From: Flavobacterium sp. J49
Lineage (GTDB): Bacteria; Bacteroidota; Bacteroidia; Flavobacteriales; Flavobacteriaceae
NCBI RefSeq assembly: GCF_011742145.1
Contig: NZ_JAAQQU010000094.1
Span: forward strand, 1-64,000
Direction of reading: 5' to 3'
Length of the DNA stretch: 64,000 nucleotides
Shown here: positions 1 to 7,876 of the stretch, in pieces
How positions within the stretch are numbered: position 1 is the first letter of the stretch
Layout: each line of letters begins with the position of its first letter
Made by a program: the position numbers and the translations under genes
Notes under the pieces: model-generated
Databases searched by the model: none
Seen by the model: only the letters and a program-made list of their open reading frames with translations
Told to the model about the DNA's origin: nothing

Positions 1-385
1 TTAATGTTGTAAGTAACGGCTGCATCGGGTGTGCCTGTAAAAGTAAAAGTTGCGGTATCATTGGCACAGATAGTTGTTGGACTCACCGTTATACTTGCCG
101 TTGGCAATGGTAAAACGGTTAAGGTAACACTACTGGTTTGCGGGTTAATACAACTCGGTGTACCCGAACTCGCTACACTTACAATATTGATAGTGGTGTC
201 AGCCGAAAATGTTCCGATAATGGTAGCTATTCCGCCTGCATTTAAGGTAACCGTTTGATTGGCTCCGCCGTTAATGTTATAAGTAACTACTGCATCAGGT
301 GTACCTGTAAAAGTAAAAGTAGCACTATCATTGGCACAGATAGTCGTTGGACTCACCGCTACACTCACTATTGGTAATGGTAATA
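1..385 (-). repeat. 270-bp (90-residue) tandem repeat inside the surface-protein gene
   Basis: Bases 1-115 and 271-385 are close copies in the same frame, starting at TTAATGTT(G/A)TAAGTAAC and including the shared block TTGGCACAGATAGT(T/C)GTTGG, so the period is 270 bases. This encodes two copies of an Ig-like unit containing SPTTICAND and TFTFTGTPDA. The array continues off the window, so copy number is unknown. Confidence 0.9.
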
Positions 386-1436
386 TTGTAATGGTTACCG
401 TTGCTACGTCAGGAGCACATAGCGCAGAAGAAACAATATAAGTAAACACATATGGACTTCCAGCAAGTATCATCGTAGTAACATCTAAGGTACCTTGAAA
501 ACCATTTGTGGTAGCTATTGGCCCACTCCAAACACCAGTATTATCCGGCGACCCACCTAAAAGATTAAACAAATCAAAAGGTGCTGTTGCAGCTATCTCA
601 TTGACACAAATACTTCTATCCCCATCTGCTCCAGCATCATTTGGCTCATAAAGATTCACCAAGACTTCAAGTCTATCAACACTTTCACAAGGCGGATCAA
701 CAGTTGAAGCATAATAAGATTGTCCGTTAACCAGCGGCGTAGCCGGATTTAAAGGAATTCCGAAAACCGGAGTCAGATACCAATTATTATTTCCCGACGC
801 CACTAAATCTGAAACTGTAGGTGGACTTCCCGGTATGTTACAAAACTCCTGAACAGCATTTCCCGTTGGCGGCGGTACCAAACCAACATTGACAAAAACA
901 GACAACCTTGAAGTTTGACAACCGGTATCCGGATTCGTTTGACTTATATAATAAATGGTATTATCATTTAAAATATCTGTTGGAGAAAGTGCCGTCCCGC
1001 CAGTTGGAGTTGTATACCATTGCAAATTATTTCCAAAAATAACAAATTGAGGATTTGAAGGCGTTGCCTGATTCAAACTGGTCACACAAACCCCTTGGAA
1101 ATTTGCTCCGGTTGGCGCGGTATATATGGTTACTGTTACGCTTTGTCTTGGACCACAGTTTCCCGTATTGTCATCAGCAAAATAATCTTCTCCATTAACT
1201 AGAACCGTAGAATTGTTCAATTGTGTATTTGAAGTAGCTGTCGCATACCATTTAATACCACCACCATTATCGGTAGCGACTAAACTGGCAACAGTTGGCG
1301 ATTGGGTATCACAAAAAGATTGAGTGGTATTTGTCACTGTTGGACATTGAGAATAAATAAAACCATTCTGCCCAATTAGTGTTAATACTAAAACACAGTA
1401 AAAGAAGTAATTTTTGGCGAGAGTAGTTATTCTCAT
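1..1436 (-). CDS. Large Ig/PKD-repeat surface protein, N-terminal part (runs off window)
   Basis: Reading leftwards from an ATG at 1436, an open frame of 478 codons continues past the window edge. It begins MRITTLAKNYFFYCVLVLTL, a basic start and hydrophobic stretch typical of a Sec signal peptide, cleaved perhaps after QNGFIYS. The rest is Thr/Ser/Asn-rich beta-sandwich sequence with recurring cysteine-containing units (SFCDTQSPTV, GVCVTSLNQA, EFCNIPGSPP, SICVNEIAAT), as in Bacteroidota Ig-like/PKD adhesins. Near the left edge a 90-residue unit starts to repeat (VSPTTICANDSATFTFTGTP). Proteins like this normally end in a T9SS C-terminal or gliding-motility-associated domain, which would lie outside the window. 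Function is inferred only as surface adhesin or filament. The nearest gene behind it ends at a terminator, so it is probably transcribed alone; I see no clear TAnnTTTG box just upstream. Confidence 0.85.
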   Translation of the reverse strand, partial: MRITTLAKNYFFYCVLVLTLIGQNGFIYSQCPTVTNTTQSFCDTQSPTVASLVATDNGGGIKWYATATSNTQLNNSTVLVNGEDYFADDNTGNCGPRQSVTVTIYTAPTGANFQGVCVTSLNQATPSNPQFVIFGNNLQWYTTPTGGTALSPTDILNDNTIYYISQTNPDTGCQTSRLSVFVNVGLVPPPTGNAVQEFCNIPGSPPTVSDLVASGNNNWYLTPVFGIPLNPATPLVNGQSYYASTVDPPCESVDRLEVLVNLYEPNDAGADGDRSICVNEIAATAPFDLFNLLGGSPDNTGVWSGPIATTNGFQGTLDVTTMILAGSPYVFTYIVSSALCAPDVATVTITILPLPIVSVAVSPTTICANDSATFTFTGTPDAVVTYNINGGANQTVTLNAGGIATIIGTFSADTTINIVSVASSGTPSCINPQTSSVTLTVLPLPTASITVSPTTICANDTATFTFTGTPDAAVTYNI

Positions 1437-1746
1437 AAGCAGTTCTATTTAATACATTTGAATTCGTACAACATCACTCCTCTTCATTTTGAGACAATAA
1501 AACTTCAACCTCAATTAGCAACCGATTATAGCAAAAATCCATAGTATTGGTCGAAGTAAAATTACCACTACTATATTACCTATAATTTTGGTGGCAAACA
1601 TTCACTTGTTAAAATGTTATAAACAAAATAATCAACATTGCTAACACCTTTTCAACACATCGACCACATTACATCTGTTTGATATATTGGTATTTAAAAA
1701 AATACTCTCCAAAAAAATAGGGTTACCAACAATCTTATAGAATCAA
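1437..1746. other. AT-rich intergenic region
   Basis: About 310 bases between the start of the surface-protein gene and the terminator of the upstream unit. It holds no credible reading frame. A TACATTTG box lies on the plus strand at about 1453-1460 but no plus-strand gene follows it. No promoter for the minus-strand gene could be placed with confidence. Confidence 0.5.
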
Positions 1747-1800
1747 TAAAAAATAAAAATTGTTAATAACTTTACGCGTTGACGTAAACCTATTAACAAT
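1746..1800 (-). terminator. Rho-independent terminator of the mnmA-protease-flavoenzyme unit
   Basis: ATTGTTAATA (1759-1768) pairs with TATTAACAAT (1791-1800), and inside it TTTACG (1771-1776) pairs with CGTAAA (1783-1788), separated by a two-base mismatch and a 6-base loop. Read on the minus strand the stem is followed at once by a T-rich run (TTTTTATTTTTTATT). It sits 20 bases after the stop codon at 1821. Confidence 0.85.
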
Positions 1801-1820
1801 AAACTGTAAAAAGAAAGTAA

Positions 1821-2765
1821 TTAAAAAATCGAATGCTGGATTTCTCTCTTTGCCAATTCAAACTCAGAAATAATCTCATTTATAATTTCCTCTACCGATT
1901 TGATTTCATGTATTATTCCGGCGATTTGACCAATCTCTAATTCCCCTTCAATCAAATCCCCTTCAAACATCCCGCGTTTGGCTCTTGCTCTGCCTAAAAG
2001 TGTTTTTAACTCCTCTGTTGTTGGACATTTGGCATATAGTTCTTGTAGGTCGTTATAAAATTTATTTTTAATCAAACGAACCGGAGCCAATTCTTTTAGG
2101 GTCAATTGCGTATCTCCTTCTTTAACATTGACAATGGTTTGCTTAAAATTTTCATGGGCTGAACTTTCAAAAGATGCTGCAAAACGCGATCCCATCTGAA
2201 CACCATCAGCACCTAATACCATAGCAGCCAACATACCTCTACCCGAAGCAATACCTCCGGCAGCAATCAAGGGAATCGAAATTTGTTCTTTGACCATTGG
2301 AATCAAAGTCAATGTAGTTGTTTCTTCTCTTCCATTGTGTCCACCGGCTTCAAAACCTTCAGCAACTACAGCATCAACACCCGCTTCTTGGGCTTTTAGG
2401 GCAAACTTGGAACTGCTCACCACATGAACCACCGTAATACCTCTTTCCTTTAAGTAACCCGTCCATGTTTTTGGATTACCGGCTGACGTAAACACAATCT
2501 TCACTCCTTCTTCAATGATGATTTGTATAATTTCTTCAATATTGGGATACAACATTGGAACATTAACCCCAAAAGGTTTGTCTGTTGCTGCCTTGCATTT
2601 TTGAAGATGTTCCCTCAATACTTCAGGATACATAGAACCGGCACCAATCAAACCTAATCCACCGGCATTACTGACGGCACTGGCTAACTTATAACCGCTG
2701 TTCCAAATCATTCCACCTTGAACTATTGGGTATTTAATATTAAAAAGTTGGGTTATTTTATTCAT
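1821..2765 (-). CDS. FMN-dependent nitronate monooxygenase / FabK-like enoyl-ACP reductase
   Basis: A 314-residue TIM-barrel flavoprotein of the 2-nitropropane dioxygenase family. Visible family motifs are YPIVQGGM near the N-terminus, DKPFGVNV, the AEGFEAGGHNG block with the catalytic His, the phosphate-binding IPLIAAGGIASG, and GADGVQMGSRF. The overall pattern, including EAGGH and the SSAHENFK segment, resembles FabK (enoyl-ACP reductase II, last step of fatty-acid elongation) as much as nitronate monooxygenase, and the two cannot be separated reliably by eye. It starts 22 bases after the protease gene stop and is last in a three-gene unit ending in a strong terminator. Cytoplasmic; no signal peptide. 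Confidence 0.88.
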   Translation of the reverse strand: MNKITQLFNIKYPIVQGGMIWNSGYKLASAVSNAGGLGLIGAGSMYPEVLREHLQKCKAATDKPFGVNVPMLYPNIEEIIQIIIEEGVKIVFTSAGNPKTWTGYLKERGITVVHVVSSSKFALKAQEAGVDAVVAEGFEAGGHNGREETTTLTLIPMVKEQISIPLIAAGGIASGRGMLAAMVLGADGVQMGSRFAASFESSAHENFKQTIVNVKEGDTQLTLKELAPVRLIKNKFYNDLQELYAKCPTTEELKTLLGRARAKRGMFEGDLIEGELEIGQIAGIIHEIKSVEEIINEIISEFELAKREIQHSIF

Positions 2766-2787
2766 CTAAAAAGAAAATACTTAGGGT

Positions 2788-4395
2788 TTAATTCTTGATA
2801 ATTTTTCCGGATTGTACCAATGAATTACTTTTTATTATATAATAGTACATACCGGAAGTCAAATGTTCTAAAGAAAGTTGTTGATTGGAAATAATGTCTC
2901 GCTCTAAAATCATTTGGCCCAAGTTATTGTAAAGTGACATAGTTGCCACTTCAAAACCGTAAGGAAAAGACACCGAAACAACATGATCAACCGGATTCGG
3001 ATAAACCAAAAACCTACCCATAGTAGTATTGTTTACTGACAACGAAGCGATAGTTAAAGCACTCTGAAAATCGGGGATTCCATAACCGTACTGATTTGTT
3101 GGACTCGTAAATCTGTCAGCAGACTGTTTGACAAAATCAACCACTTGCTGGTTGGTTGCCCAAGGAATCGCTTGCCAAAAGCTGGCAACTGCACCCGCCA
3201 TAATCGGACATGAAAAAGAAGTCCCGCTGGCCGTTACAATAGCTCCGCTTGTATTTGATAAAGTTGCACTTTGACCTTTGGCCATTACATCGGGTTTTAT
3301 TCTTCCGTCGAAACTAGGTCCGATAGAACTAAAATTTGAATAAGTCTCGTCAAACTGAACCGAGCCAACCGCTAAAACATTAGTAGCTTCAGCCGGAACA
3401 CCAATATGCGGATTAACTGTACTTCCGGTATTTCCTGCGCTGGCAATCACTATCATTCCTTTACTGAAAGCCATATTAGCGCCTTGTGAAGCAAACGCTT
3501 TATTTCCCGTCATATCAGTATAGGTATAACTGTAACTCGGATTATCATAGCCAAAATACCCCAATGAAGTTGTAATAACATCAACACCAAGCCTGTCAGC
3601 TTCTTCTGCTGCTTGTACCCAATAGCTTTCTTCTACAGGATTTTCAGCCACTACATCTTCTGTAATAAATAAATAATACTGTGCATCGGGAGCAGTTCCT
3701 ACCAACTGTCCATCGACAAAACCTGCCATACAGGACAACGTCATAGTTCCGTGATTATGGGTTGAAAAAACATCTGTATTTCCACCGACATAATTGTATC
3801 CGCCCAAATACAAACCATTATTAAACATCCTGTTGAAGGGAATAATGGTATTGACTGCCGAGAATCCGGAATCCATGACGGCTATTATTTTTCCTGAACC
3901 GGTAAAATCTTGTTGGTGTAACAAATGAGCATTTAACATTTGCACCTGATTGGCTGAATTCCCATAGGCAAAAGTAGTTTGAACATCCATTTGCTTATTT
4001 ACCGCAACAATCGTATTAGGTCTGCTCATTCTGGCATTAAGAGAATGATTTGCATAGTGTATATGATCTACAAAGGACAATGCGGACAAAGCCTGAATAT
4101 CGGCTAAACTACCTCGTACATGAAGACAATTAAGCCATTTGGACTGGGCTTTTACTTGAATGCCTTGAGCGGCTGTGATTTGGTCGATGTAAGATTGTTC
4201 AATGGGCGCGTCACTAACAGCCAAAGCAATTCCCTGTGCTGCTCTTCTGTCTAAAGCCCTTTGGGTTAACATGGATAAAGGATTGCTTAAGAATGTTTGC
4301 GCATTGGGTTTGCCATTAAAATAAACCCAAGCATCTTCTTGAGCATAGCCTATTAAGCTACACAGAAAGAATGCAAAAAGTAACAGTTTCTTCAT
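2788..4395 (-). CDS. Secreted subtilisin-like (S8) serine protease with T9SS sorting domain
   Basis: A 535-residue precursor: signal peptide MKKLLLFAFFLCSLIGYAQ, an inhibitor-like pro-region (about 20-130), the S8 catalytic domain, and a C-terminal T9SS type A domain (about 460-535). The catalytic triad is visible as Asp175 (AVMDSGFS), His215 (STHNHGTM) and Ser393 (SGTSFSCPIMAGA), with the oxyanion-hole Asn322 in SAGNTG, so it should be active. The C-terminus has the usual RFLVYPNPV, SLYNNLGQ and SGMYYYIIKS elements ending SGKIIKN. It is expected to be exported by Sec, moved across the outer membrane by the T9SS, then released or anchored. The gene lies between mnmA (25-base gap) and the flavoenzyme gene, and is probably co-transcribed. 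Confidence 0.95.
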   Translation of the reverse strand: MKKLLLFAFFLCSLIGYAQEDAWVYFNGKPNAQTFLSNPLSMLTQRALDRRAAQGIALAVSDAPIEQSYIDQITAAQGIQVKAQSKWLNCLHVRGSLADIQALSALSFVDHIHYANHSLNARMSRPNTIVAVNKQMDVQTTFAYGNSANQVQMLNAHLLHQQDFTGSGKIIAVMDSGFSAVNTIIPFNRMFNNGLYLGGYNYVGGNTDVFSTHNHGTMTLSCMAGFVDGQLVGTAPDAQYYLFITEDVVAENPVEESYWVQAAEEADRLGVDVITTSLGYFGYDNPSYSYTYTDMTGNKAFASQGANMAFSKGMIVIASAGNTGSTVNPHIGVPAEATNVLAVGSVQFDETYSNFSSIGPSFDGRIKPDVMAKGQSATLSNTSGAIVTASGTSFSCPIMAGAVASFWQAIPWATNQQVVDFVKQSADRFTSPTNQYGYGIPDFQSALTIASLSVNNTTMGRFLVYPNPVDHVVSVSFPYGFEVATMSLYNNLGQMILERDIISNQQLSLEHLTSGMYYYIIKSNSLVQSGKIIKN

Positions 4396-4420
4396 AGCTA
4401 TACTTTTGTAAAGTGCTAAT

Positions 4421-5608
4421 TTATGAAATTACTCCTGAACCAACTAATTCGTCTCCAATATTCCAGGCGACAAACTGCCCTTCCGTGATCGCTGATTGTG
4501 GTTCATCAAAAGAAACATATAAACCGCTTTCAAATTGATACAAAGTAGCTTTTTGTAAAGCCTGACGGTAACGAATCCGAGCCATTACTTGCATGGTTTC
4601 ACCGTTTTTAAGCGTCAAATCTTCTCGTATCCAATGAATTTCTGAAGGTTGCACGCACAACGTTTTTTTAAACAGACCTGGATGGTTCGCCCCTTGACCC
4701 GTATAAATCGCGTTGGTTTTTACATCAGTGGCTATGATAAAAAGGGCTTCTTTAGTACCACCAACGTTCAATCCTTTTCTTTGACCAATGGTGAAATAAT
4801 GAGCACCTTGATGCTTACCCACCACTTTTCCATTTTCTGAAGTATAGGAAATGCCACGGGACTCAAAAGCCAATTGCTCTTCTAATGAATTAAAAGTTGG
4901 AATTTCTTGGTTGTAGATATTATCATCGGCTGCGATTTCATAAATCAAGCCTTCCTTGGGTTGTAATTGTTGCTGCAAAAATTCAGGCAAACGCACTTTA
5001 CCAATAAAGCACAAGCCTTGAGAATCTTTTTTTTCTGCAGTAACCAAATCCAATTGCATGGCAATTTCACGCACTTCGGGTTTGGTTAATTCTCCTATAG
5101 GGAATAAAGATTTGGACAATTGTTCTTGTGACAACTGACAAAGAAAATAAGATTGGTCTTTGTTACCGTCAATTCCCGCCAACAATTGATACGTTTCTTT
5201 TCCGTCTTTTTGGATAGTTCCTTTTCGGCAATAATGTCCGGTTGCCACATAATCGGCGCCCAAACTTAATGCGATTTTCATAAAAACATCAAACTTGATT
5301 TCACGATTACATAACACGTCAGGATTTGGCGTCCTTCCTTGCTCGTATTCGTTAAACATATAGTCGACAATCTTTTCTTTGTATTGTTCGCTTAAATCAA
5401 CCGTTTGGAAAGGAATTCCCAGTTTTTCAGCCACCAGCAATGCATCGTTACTGTCTTCCAGCCACGGACATTCATTGGAAATGGTTACCGAATCGTCGTG
5501 CCAGTTCTTCATAAAAAGACCGATGACTTCATAGCCTTGTTCTTTTAACAAATAAGCAGCAACACTCGAATCAACACCTCCGGAAAGCCCGACAACAACT
5601 CTTTTCAT
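4421..5608 (-). CDS. mnmA: tRNA-specific 2-thiouridylase MnmA
   Basis: A 395-residue enzyme that makes the 2-thio group of s2U34 in tRNA-Lys, Glu and Gln, using ATP and sulfur relayed from a cysteine desulfurase. It carries the PP-loop ATP-binding motif GLSGGVDSS (residues 7-15), the tRNA-binding DxxNPDVLCN region with nucleophile Cys100, and the second catalytic cysteine Cys200 in DSQGLCFIG. Length fits the family (360-400). It is the first gene of a minus-strand unit with the protease and the flavoenzyme. A TAACTTTG box lies just upstream at 5632-5639, and an 18-base perfect palindrome occupies the short leader. Confidence 0.97.
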   Translation of the reverse strand: MKRVVVGLSGGVDSSVAAYLLKEQGYEVIGLFMKNWHDDSVTISNECPWLEDSNDALLVAEKLGIPFQTVDLSEQYKEKIVDYMFNEYEQGRTPNPDVLCNREIKFDVFMKIALSLGADYVATGHYCRKGTIQKDGKETYQLLAGIDGNKDQSYFLCQLSQEQLSKSLFPIGELTKPEVREIAMQLDLVTAEKKDSQGLCFIGKVRLPEFLQQQLQPKEGLIYEIAADDNIYNQEIPTFNSLEEQLAFESRGISYTSENGKVVGKHQGAHYFTIGQRKGLNVGGTKEALFIIATDVKTNAIYTGQGANHPGLFKKTLCVQPSEIHWIREDLTLKNGETMQVMARIRYRQALQKATLYQFESGLYVSFDEPQSAITEGQFVAWNIGDELVGSGVIS

Positions 5609-5613
5609 TTTTA

Positions 5614-5631
5614 CAGCAAAATATTTTGCTG
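5614..5631. promoter_or_regulatory. Perfect 18-bp palindrome in the mnmA leader
   Basis: CAGCAAAATATTTTGCTG is fully self-complementary and lies between the -7 box (5632-5639) and the mnmA start (5608), across the expected transcription start. It could be a dimeric repressor operator or an RNA hairpin that affects translation; no regulator is implied by the neighbours. Confidence 0.55.
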
Positions 5632-5665
5632 CAAAGTTAAGTCAAAATATGAATAATTAAATCAA
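5632..5665 (-). promoter_or_regulatory. Predicted mnmA promoter
   Basis: On the minus strand TAACTTTG (5632-5639) matches the Bacteroidota -7 consensus TAnnTTTG exactly. A TTG (5663-5665) lies 23 bases further upstream as a possible -33 element, at the long end of accepted spacing. Confidence 0.6.
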
Positions 5666-5732
5666 CGCTCATTAGTTTAAGCAATTCTGAAGTAACCAAA
5701 ACTTATAAACTTATTGGTATGAATTTGAAAAA

Positions 5733-6440
5733 TTACTCTTTTGGTTGTTTAGGCATATTGGGTCTTTTGAAGTTTTTATTTTCGTAGTTCATGTTGACCT
5801 CTTTTATTTTTCCTTTTTCAAGAACTTTCCAGATCCCTATTTTCTTTCCGTTTTTGAATACACCTTGACCGGTAATTTTGTTGGTAGCATCTCTGTAAAT
5901 CGCCAAACCATCCAATAGGTTATTCTTATAATTACTTTCCTCCATTACCACGTCATTTTCGGCATAACTTTTATACGGTCCTTCTTTAATTCCGTTCTTA
6001 TAGGTGGTTTCCTCCGCAATTTTTCCGCTGTTGTAGTAAACCTTTCTAACCCCATTCAACTTTCCATTGGTATAATTTTCCAAAGTCATGATAACTGGAG
6101 AATTGAGATGATAGTATTTCCATTCGCCTTCAAATTGTTTATCAACCACTTTGCCTTCGCTGACTTTATTGTTCTTTTGATTGAAGAAAGTTGTATAACA
6201 TGAATTGTCATTGGCACTGAAATCTCTGGTAGCAATTACAGTCCCCGCTTTGGTATCATCAAAGAATTTAAAAACACCAACTTCTTTTCCATGGTCGAAA
6301 GTTCCTTCATATCTTGGTCTTTTCGACTCTTCATAAATACCTTTCCAAAGACCGTGCTTCTTGCCATTTTCGTCTAACTGATTAAAATTTTGGGCGAAGA
6401 GAAAAAAGGTATTCAATAAAAAAAGAAAAATATATTTCAT
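5733..6440 (-). CDS. Secreted MORN-2 / YwqK-like repeat protein
   Basis: A 235-residue protein with signal peptide MKYIFLFLLNTFFLFAQ and then a chain of short antiparallel-beta repeats of the type G(x)3G-W/Y-x-x-Y: GKKHGLWKGIY, YEGTFDHGKEVGVFKF, NGKLNGVRKVYYNSGK, KNGIKEGPYKSY, KNGKKIGIWKV. This is the MORN-2 variant found in YwqK-family proteins, often annotated as toxin-antitoxin YwqK antitoxin, although there is no partner toxin here and that label should not be trusted. Probably periplasmic or surface; function unknown. It stands alone with its own predicted promoter, divergent from the fasciclin gene. Confidence 0.85.
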   Translation of the reverse strand: MKYIFLFLLNTFFLFAQNFNQLDENGKKHGLWKGIYEESKRPRYEGTFDHGKEVGVFKFFDDTKAGTVIATRDFSANDNSCYTTFFNQKNNKVSEGKVVDKQFEGEWKYYHLNSPVIMTLENYTNGKLNGVRKVYYNSGKIAEETTYKNGIKEGPYKSYAENDVVMEESNYKNNLLDGLAIYRDATNKITGQGVFKNGKKIGIWKVLEKGKIKEVNMNYENKNFKRPNMPKQPKE

Positions 6441-6475
6441 AAGAGAAAGTGGTTAACGGGATAAAAAACTATGTA

Positions 6476-6505
6476 CAAATTTATAGTTAATATAGAAACG
6501 GCAAA
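6476..6505 (-). promoter_or_regulatory. Predicted promoter of the MORN-repeat gene
   Basis: On the minus strand TAAATTTG (6476-6483) is an exact TAnnTTTG -7 box, with TTTG (6502-6505) 18 bases upstream as the -33 element. The implied leader is about 30 bases. Confidence 0.7.
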
Positions 6506-6761
6506 TATTTTTTTTTAGTATAACGCCCATTGTTAAAAATATTCTAAAATCGATACCCGTTTTGTTTAACTTTTTACACATAACTTTAGAAGTCGAAATT
6601 GACAAAACTTACGAAAAACAATATAAACCACTGTTTTAATGACACTTACACCTGTTAAACAAAACTGTTAAAATATTTATAAAATTTGTTTTGTTTATTT
6701 TTTTGTGATTTTCGTTAAACAAAAAGAAGTAATTTAGCACAAACATTTAAACAAAAAAACT
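6506..6761. other. Divergent intergenic region with a 10-bp inverted repeat
   Basis: AT-rich region between two divergent genes. TAAACAAAAC (6656-6665) and GTTTTGTTTA (6688-6697) form a perfect inverted repeat with a 22-base spacer. A weak promoter for the fasciclin gene may follow: TTTG at 6702-6705 and TAATTTAG at 6730-6737 (one mismatch to TAnnTTTG, spacing 24). Confidence 0.45.
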
Positions 6762-7706
6762 ATGAAAAATCTAACTAAATTAGTAGGAATTGCTTTGCTG
6801 TCCGTTTTTGCTTTTTCGTGTAGCGATGACGATGACAACTCAAATCAACTTCAAACCATTGCTGCAATTGCTGCTGCAGATGCCAACTTCAGTATTTTGG
6901 TTGAGGCATTAACCCGAACAGGATTAGCTTCAACGTTTGACAGTCCGGGAGATTTTACCGTATTTGCTCCAACGAATGACAAGTTTCAAGCTTTTTTAAC
7001 CGCTAACGGATTCGCAAATGTTAATGCCGTTCCTATTCCGTTACTAACTGAAATCTTGAAAAACCATGTTGTGTCCGGTTCATTTTACAGTAACGAATTG
7101 GCTACCGGTTATGTAAAAACATTAGCTAAAGGCGCTGCTTCCAGCACAAACACTTTGAGTATGTATGTAGAAATTGGTTCTACAGTAAAATTAAACGGTG
7201 GCGCAAGCAATGGCGGTGCAACTGTAGTAACTGCCAACATTGAAGCGTCTAACGGTGTTATTCATGTGGTTGACAATGTGATTGGTCTGCCGACAGTTGT
7301 AAACCATGCTGTAGCAAACCCGAACTTCACAACTTTAGTGGGCTTAGTAAGTGGCGCTGGTTTAGTTCCAACACTAAGCGGAACAGCCGGTTCACCATTC
7401 ACAGTTTTTGCTCCTACAAACGGCGCATTTACCACTTTTGAATCACAAAATCCAGGTGTATTGGCGAGCTTGACTTCGGCTCAAGTAACCTCTGTTTTAA
7501 CTTATCATGTAGTTGGAGGTGCCAATGTACTTTCTACAGGAATTCCGTCAACACCAATTACTACATTGGAATCAGGAACATTCACTATTGTCGGAACCAC
7601 CATAACGGATGAAGCCAACAGACAAACCGGCATTGTTGCAGTAGATGTTCAAGGTTCAAATGGCGTAATCCATGTAATCAATAACGTATTATTACCATCG
7701 TTATAA
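6762..7706 (+). CDS. Surface lipoprotein with two fasciclin (FAS1) domains
   Basis: A 314-residue lipoprotein. The signal peptide MKNLTKLVGIALLSVFAFSC ends in a lipobox with Cys20, directly followed by SDDDD, an acidic stretch like the Bacteroidota lipoprotein export signal that sends lipoproteins to the outer face of the outer membrane. Two FAS1 domains follow (about 30-172 and 173-314), each with the FTVFAPTNxxF (H1) and VIHV(V/I)(D/N)NV (H2) hallmark motifs. FAS1 domains usually mediate adhesion or matrix contact; ligand unknown. It is a single-gene unit closed by a clear terminator. Confidence 0.95.
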   Translation: MKNLTKLVGIALLSVFAFSCSDDDDNSNQLQTIAAIAAADANFSILVEALTRTGLASTFDSPGDFTVFAPTNDKFQAFLTANGFANVNAVPIPLLTEILKNHVVSGSFYSNELATGYVKTLAKGAASSTNTLSMYVEIGSTVKLNGGASNGGATVVTANIEASNGVIHVVDNVIGLPTVVNHAVANPNFTTLVGLVSGAGLVPTLSGTAGSPFTVFAPTNGAFTTFESQNPGVLASLTSAQVTSVLTYHVVGGANVLSTGIPSTPITTLESGTFTIVGTTITDEANRQTGIVAVDVQGSNGVIHVINNVLLPSL

Positions 7707-7728
7707 TTAACCCATTGCTATGAAATAG

Positions 7729-7757
7729 AAAAGCGCAGTTCACACTGCGCTTTTTTT
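7729..7757 (+). terminator. Terminator of the fasciclin gene
   Basis: AAAAGCGCAGT (7729-7739), a TCAC loop and ACTGCGCTTTT (7744-7754) form an 11-bp perfect stem running into a T tract to 7757. Confidence 0.92.
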
Positions 7758-7810
7758 ATGACCCTAATTCTAATGTCCTATAGTTGGCCGCTTTTACGGC
7801 AGCAGTTGTG

Positions 7811-7856
7811 TAAAATAAAAAACTCTGTTTAAAGGTATCTTATTAAACAGAGTTTT
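7811..7856 (-). terminator. Terminator of the yidC unit
   Basis: AAAACTCTGTTTAA (7819-7832) and TTAAACAGAGTTTT (7843-7856) are perfectly complementary with a 10-base loop. On the minus strand the stem runs into TTTTTTATTTTA. It is 20 bases past the yidC stop and faces the plus-strand terminator of the convergent fasciclin gene. Confidence 0.88.
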
Positions 7857-7876
7857 GAAAATTTACAATTCGGTAA

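Noticed and set aside
31..258. Plus-strand open frame opposite the left-edge surface protein
   Set aside because: Low-complexity Val/Leu/Thr-rich shadow of the Thr-rich repeat protein on the other strand.
1453..1460. TACATTTG box on the plus strand
   Set aside because: An exact -7 match by sequence, but no plus-strand gene follows for thousands of bases; a chance match in AT-rich DNA.
4399..4410. TACTTTTG box on the plus strand between mnmA and the protease gene
   Set aside because: Points into genes on the opposite strand; no plus-strand gene follows.
5733..6440. Toxin-antitoxin system, since YwqK-like proteins are often labelled antitoxin
   Set aside because: It has a secretion signal, stands alone and has no partner gene; the label is an annotation habit.
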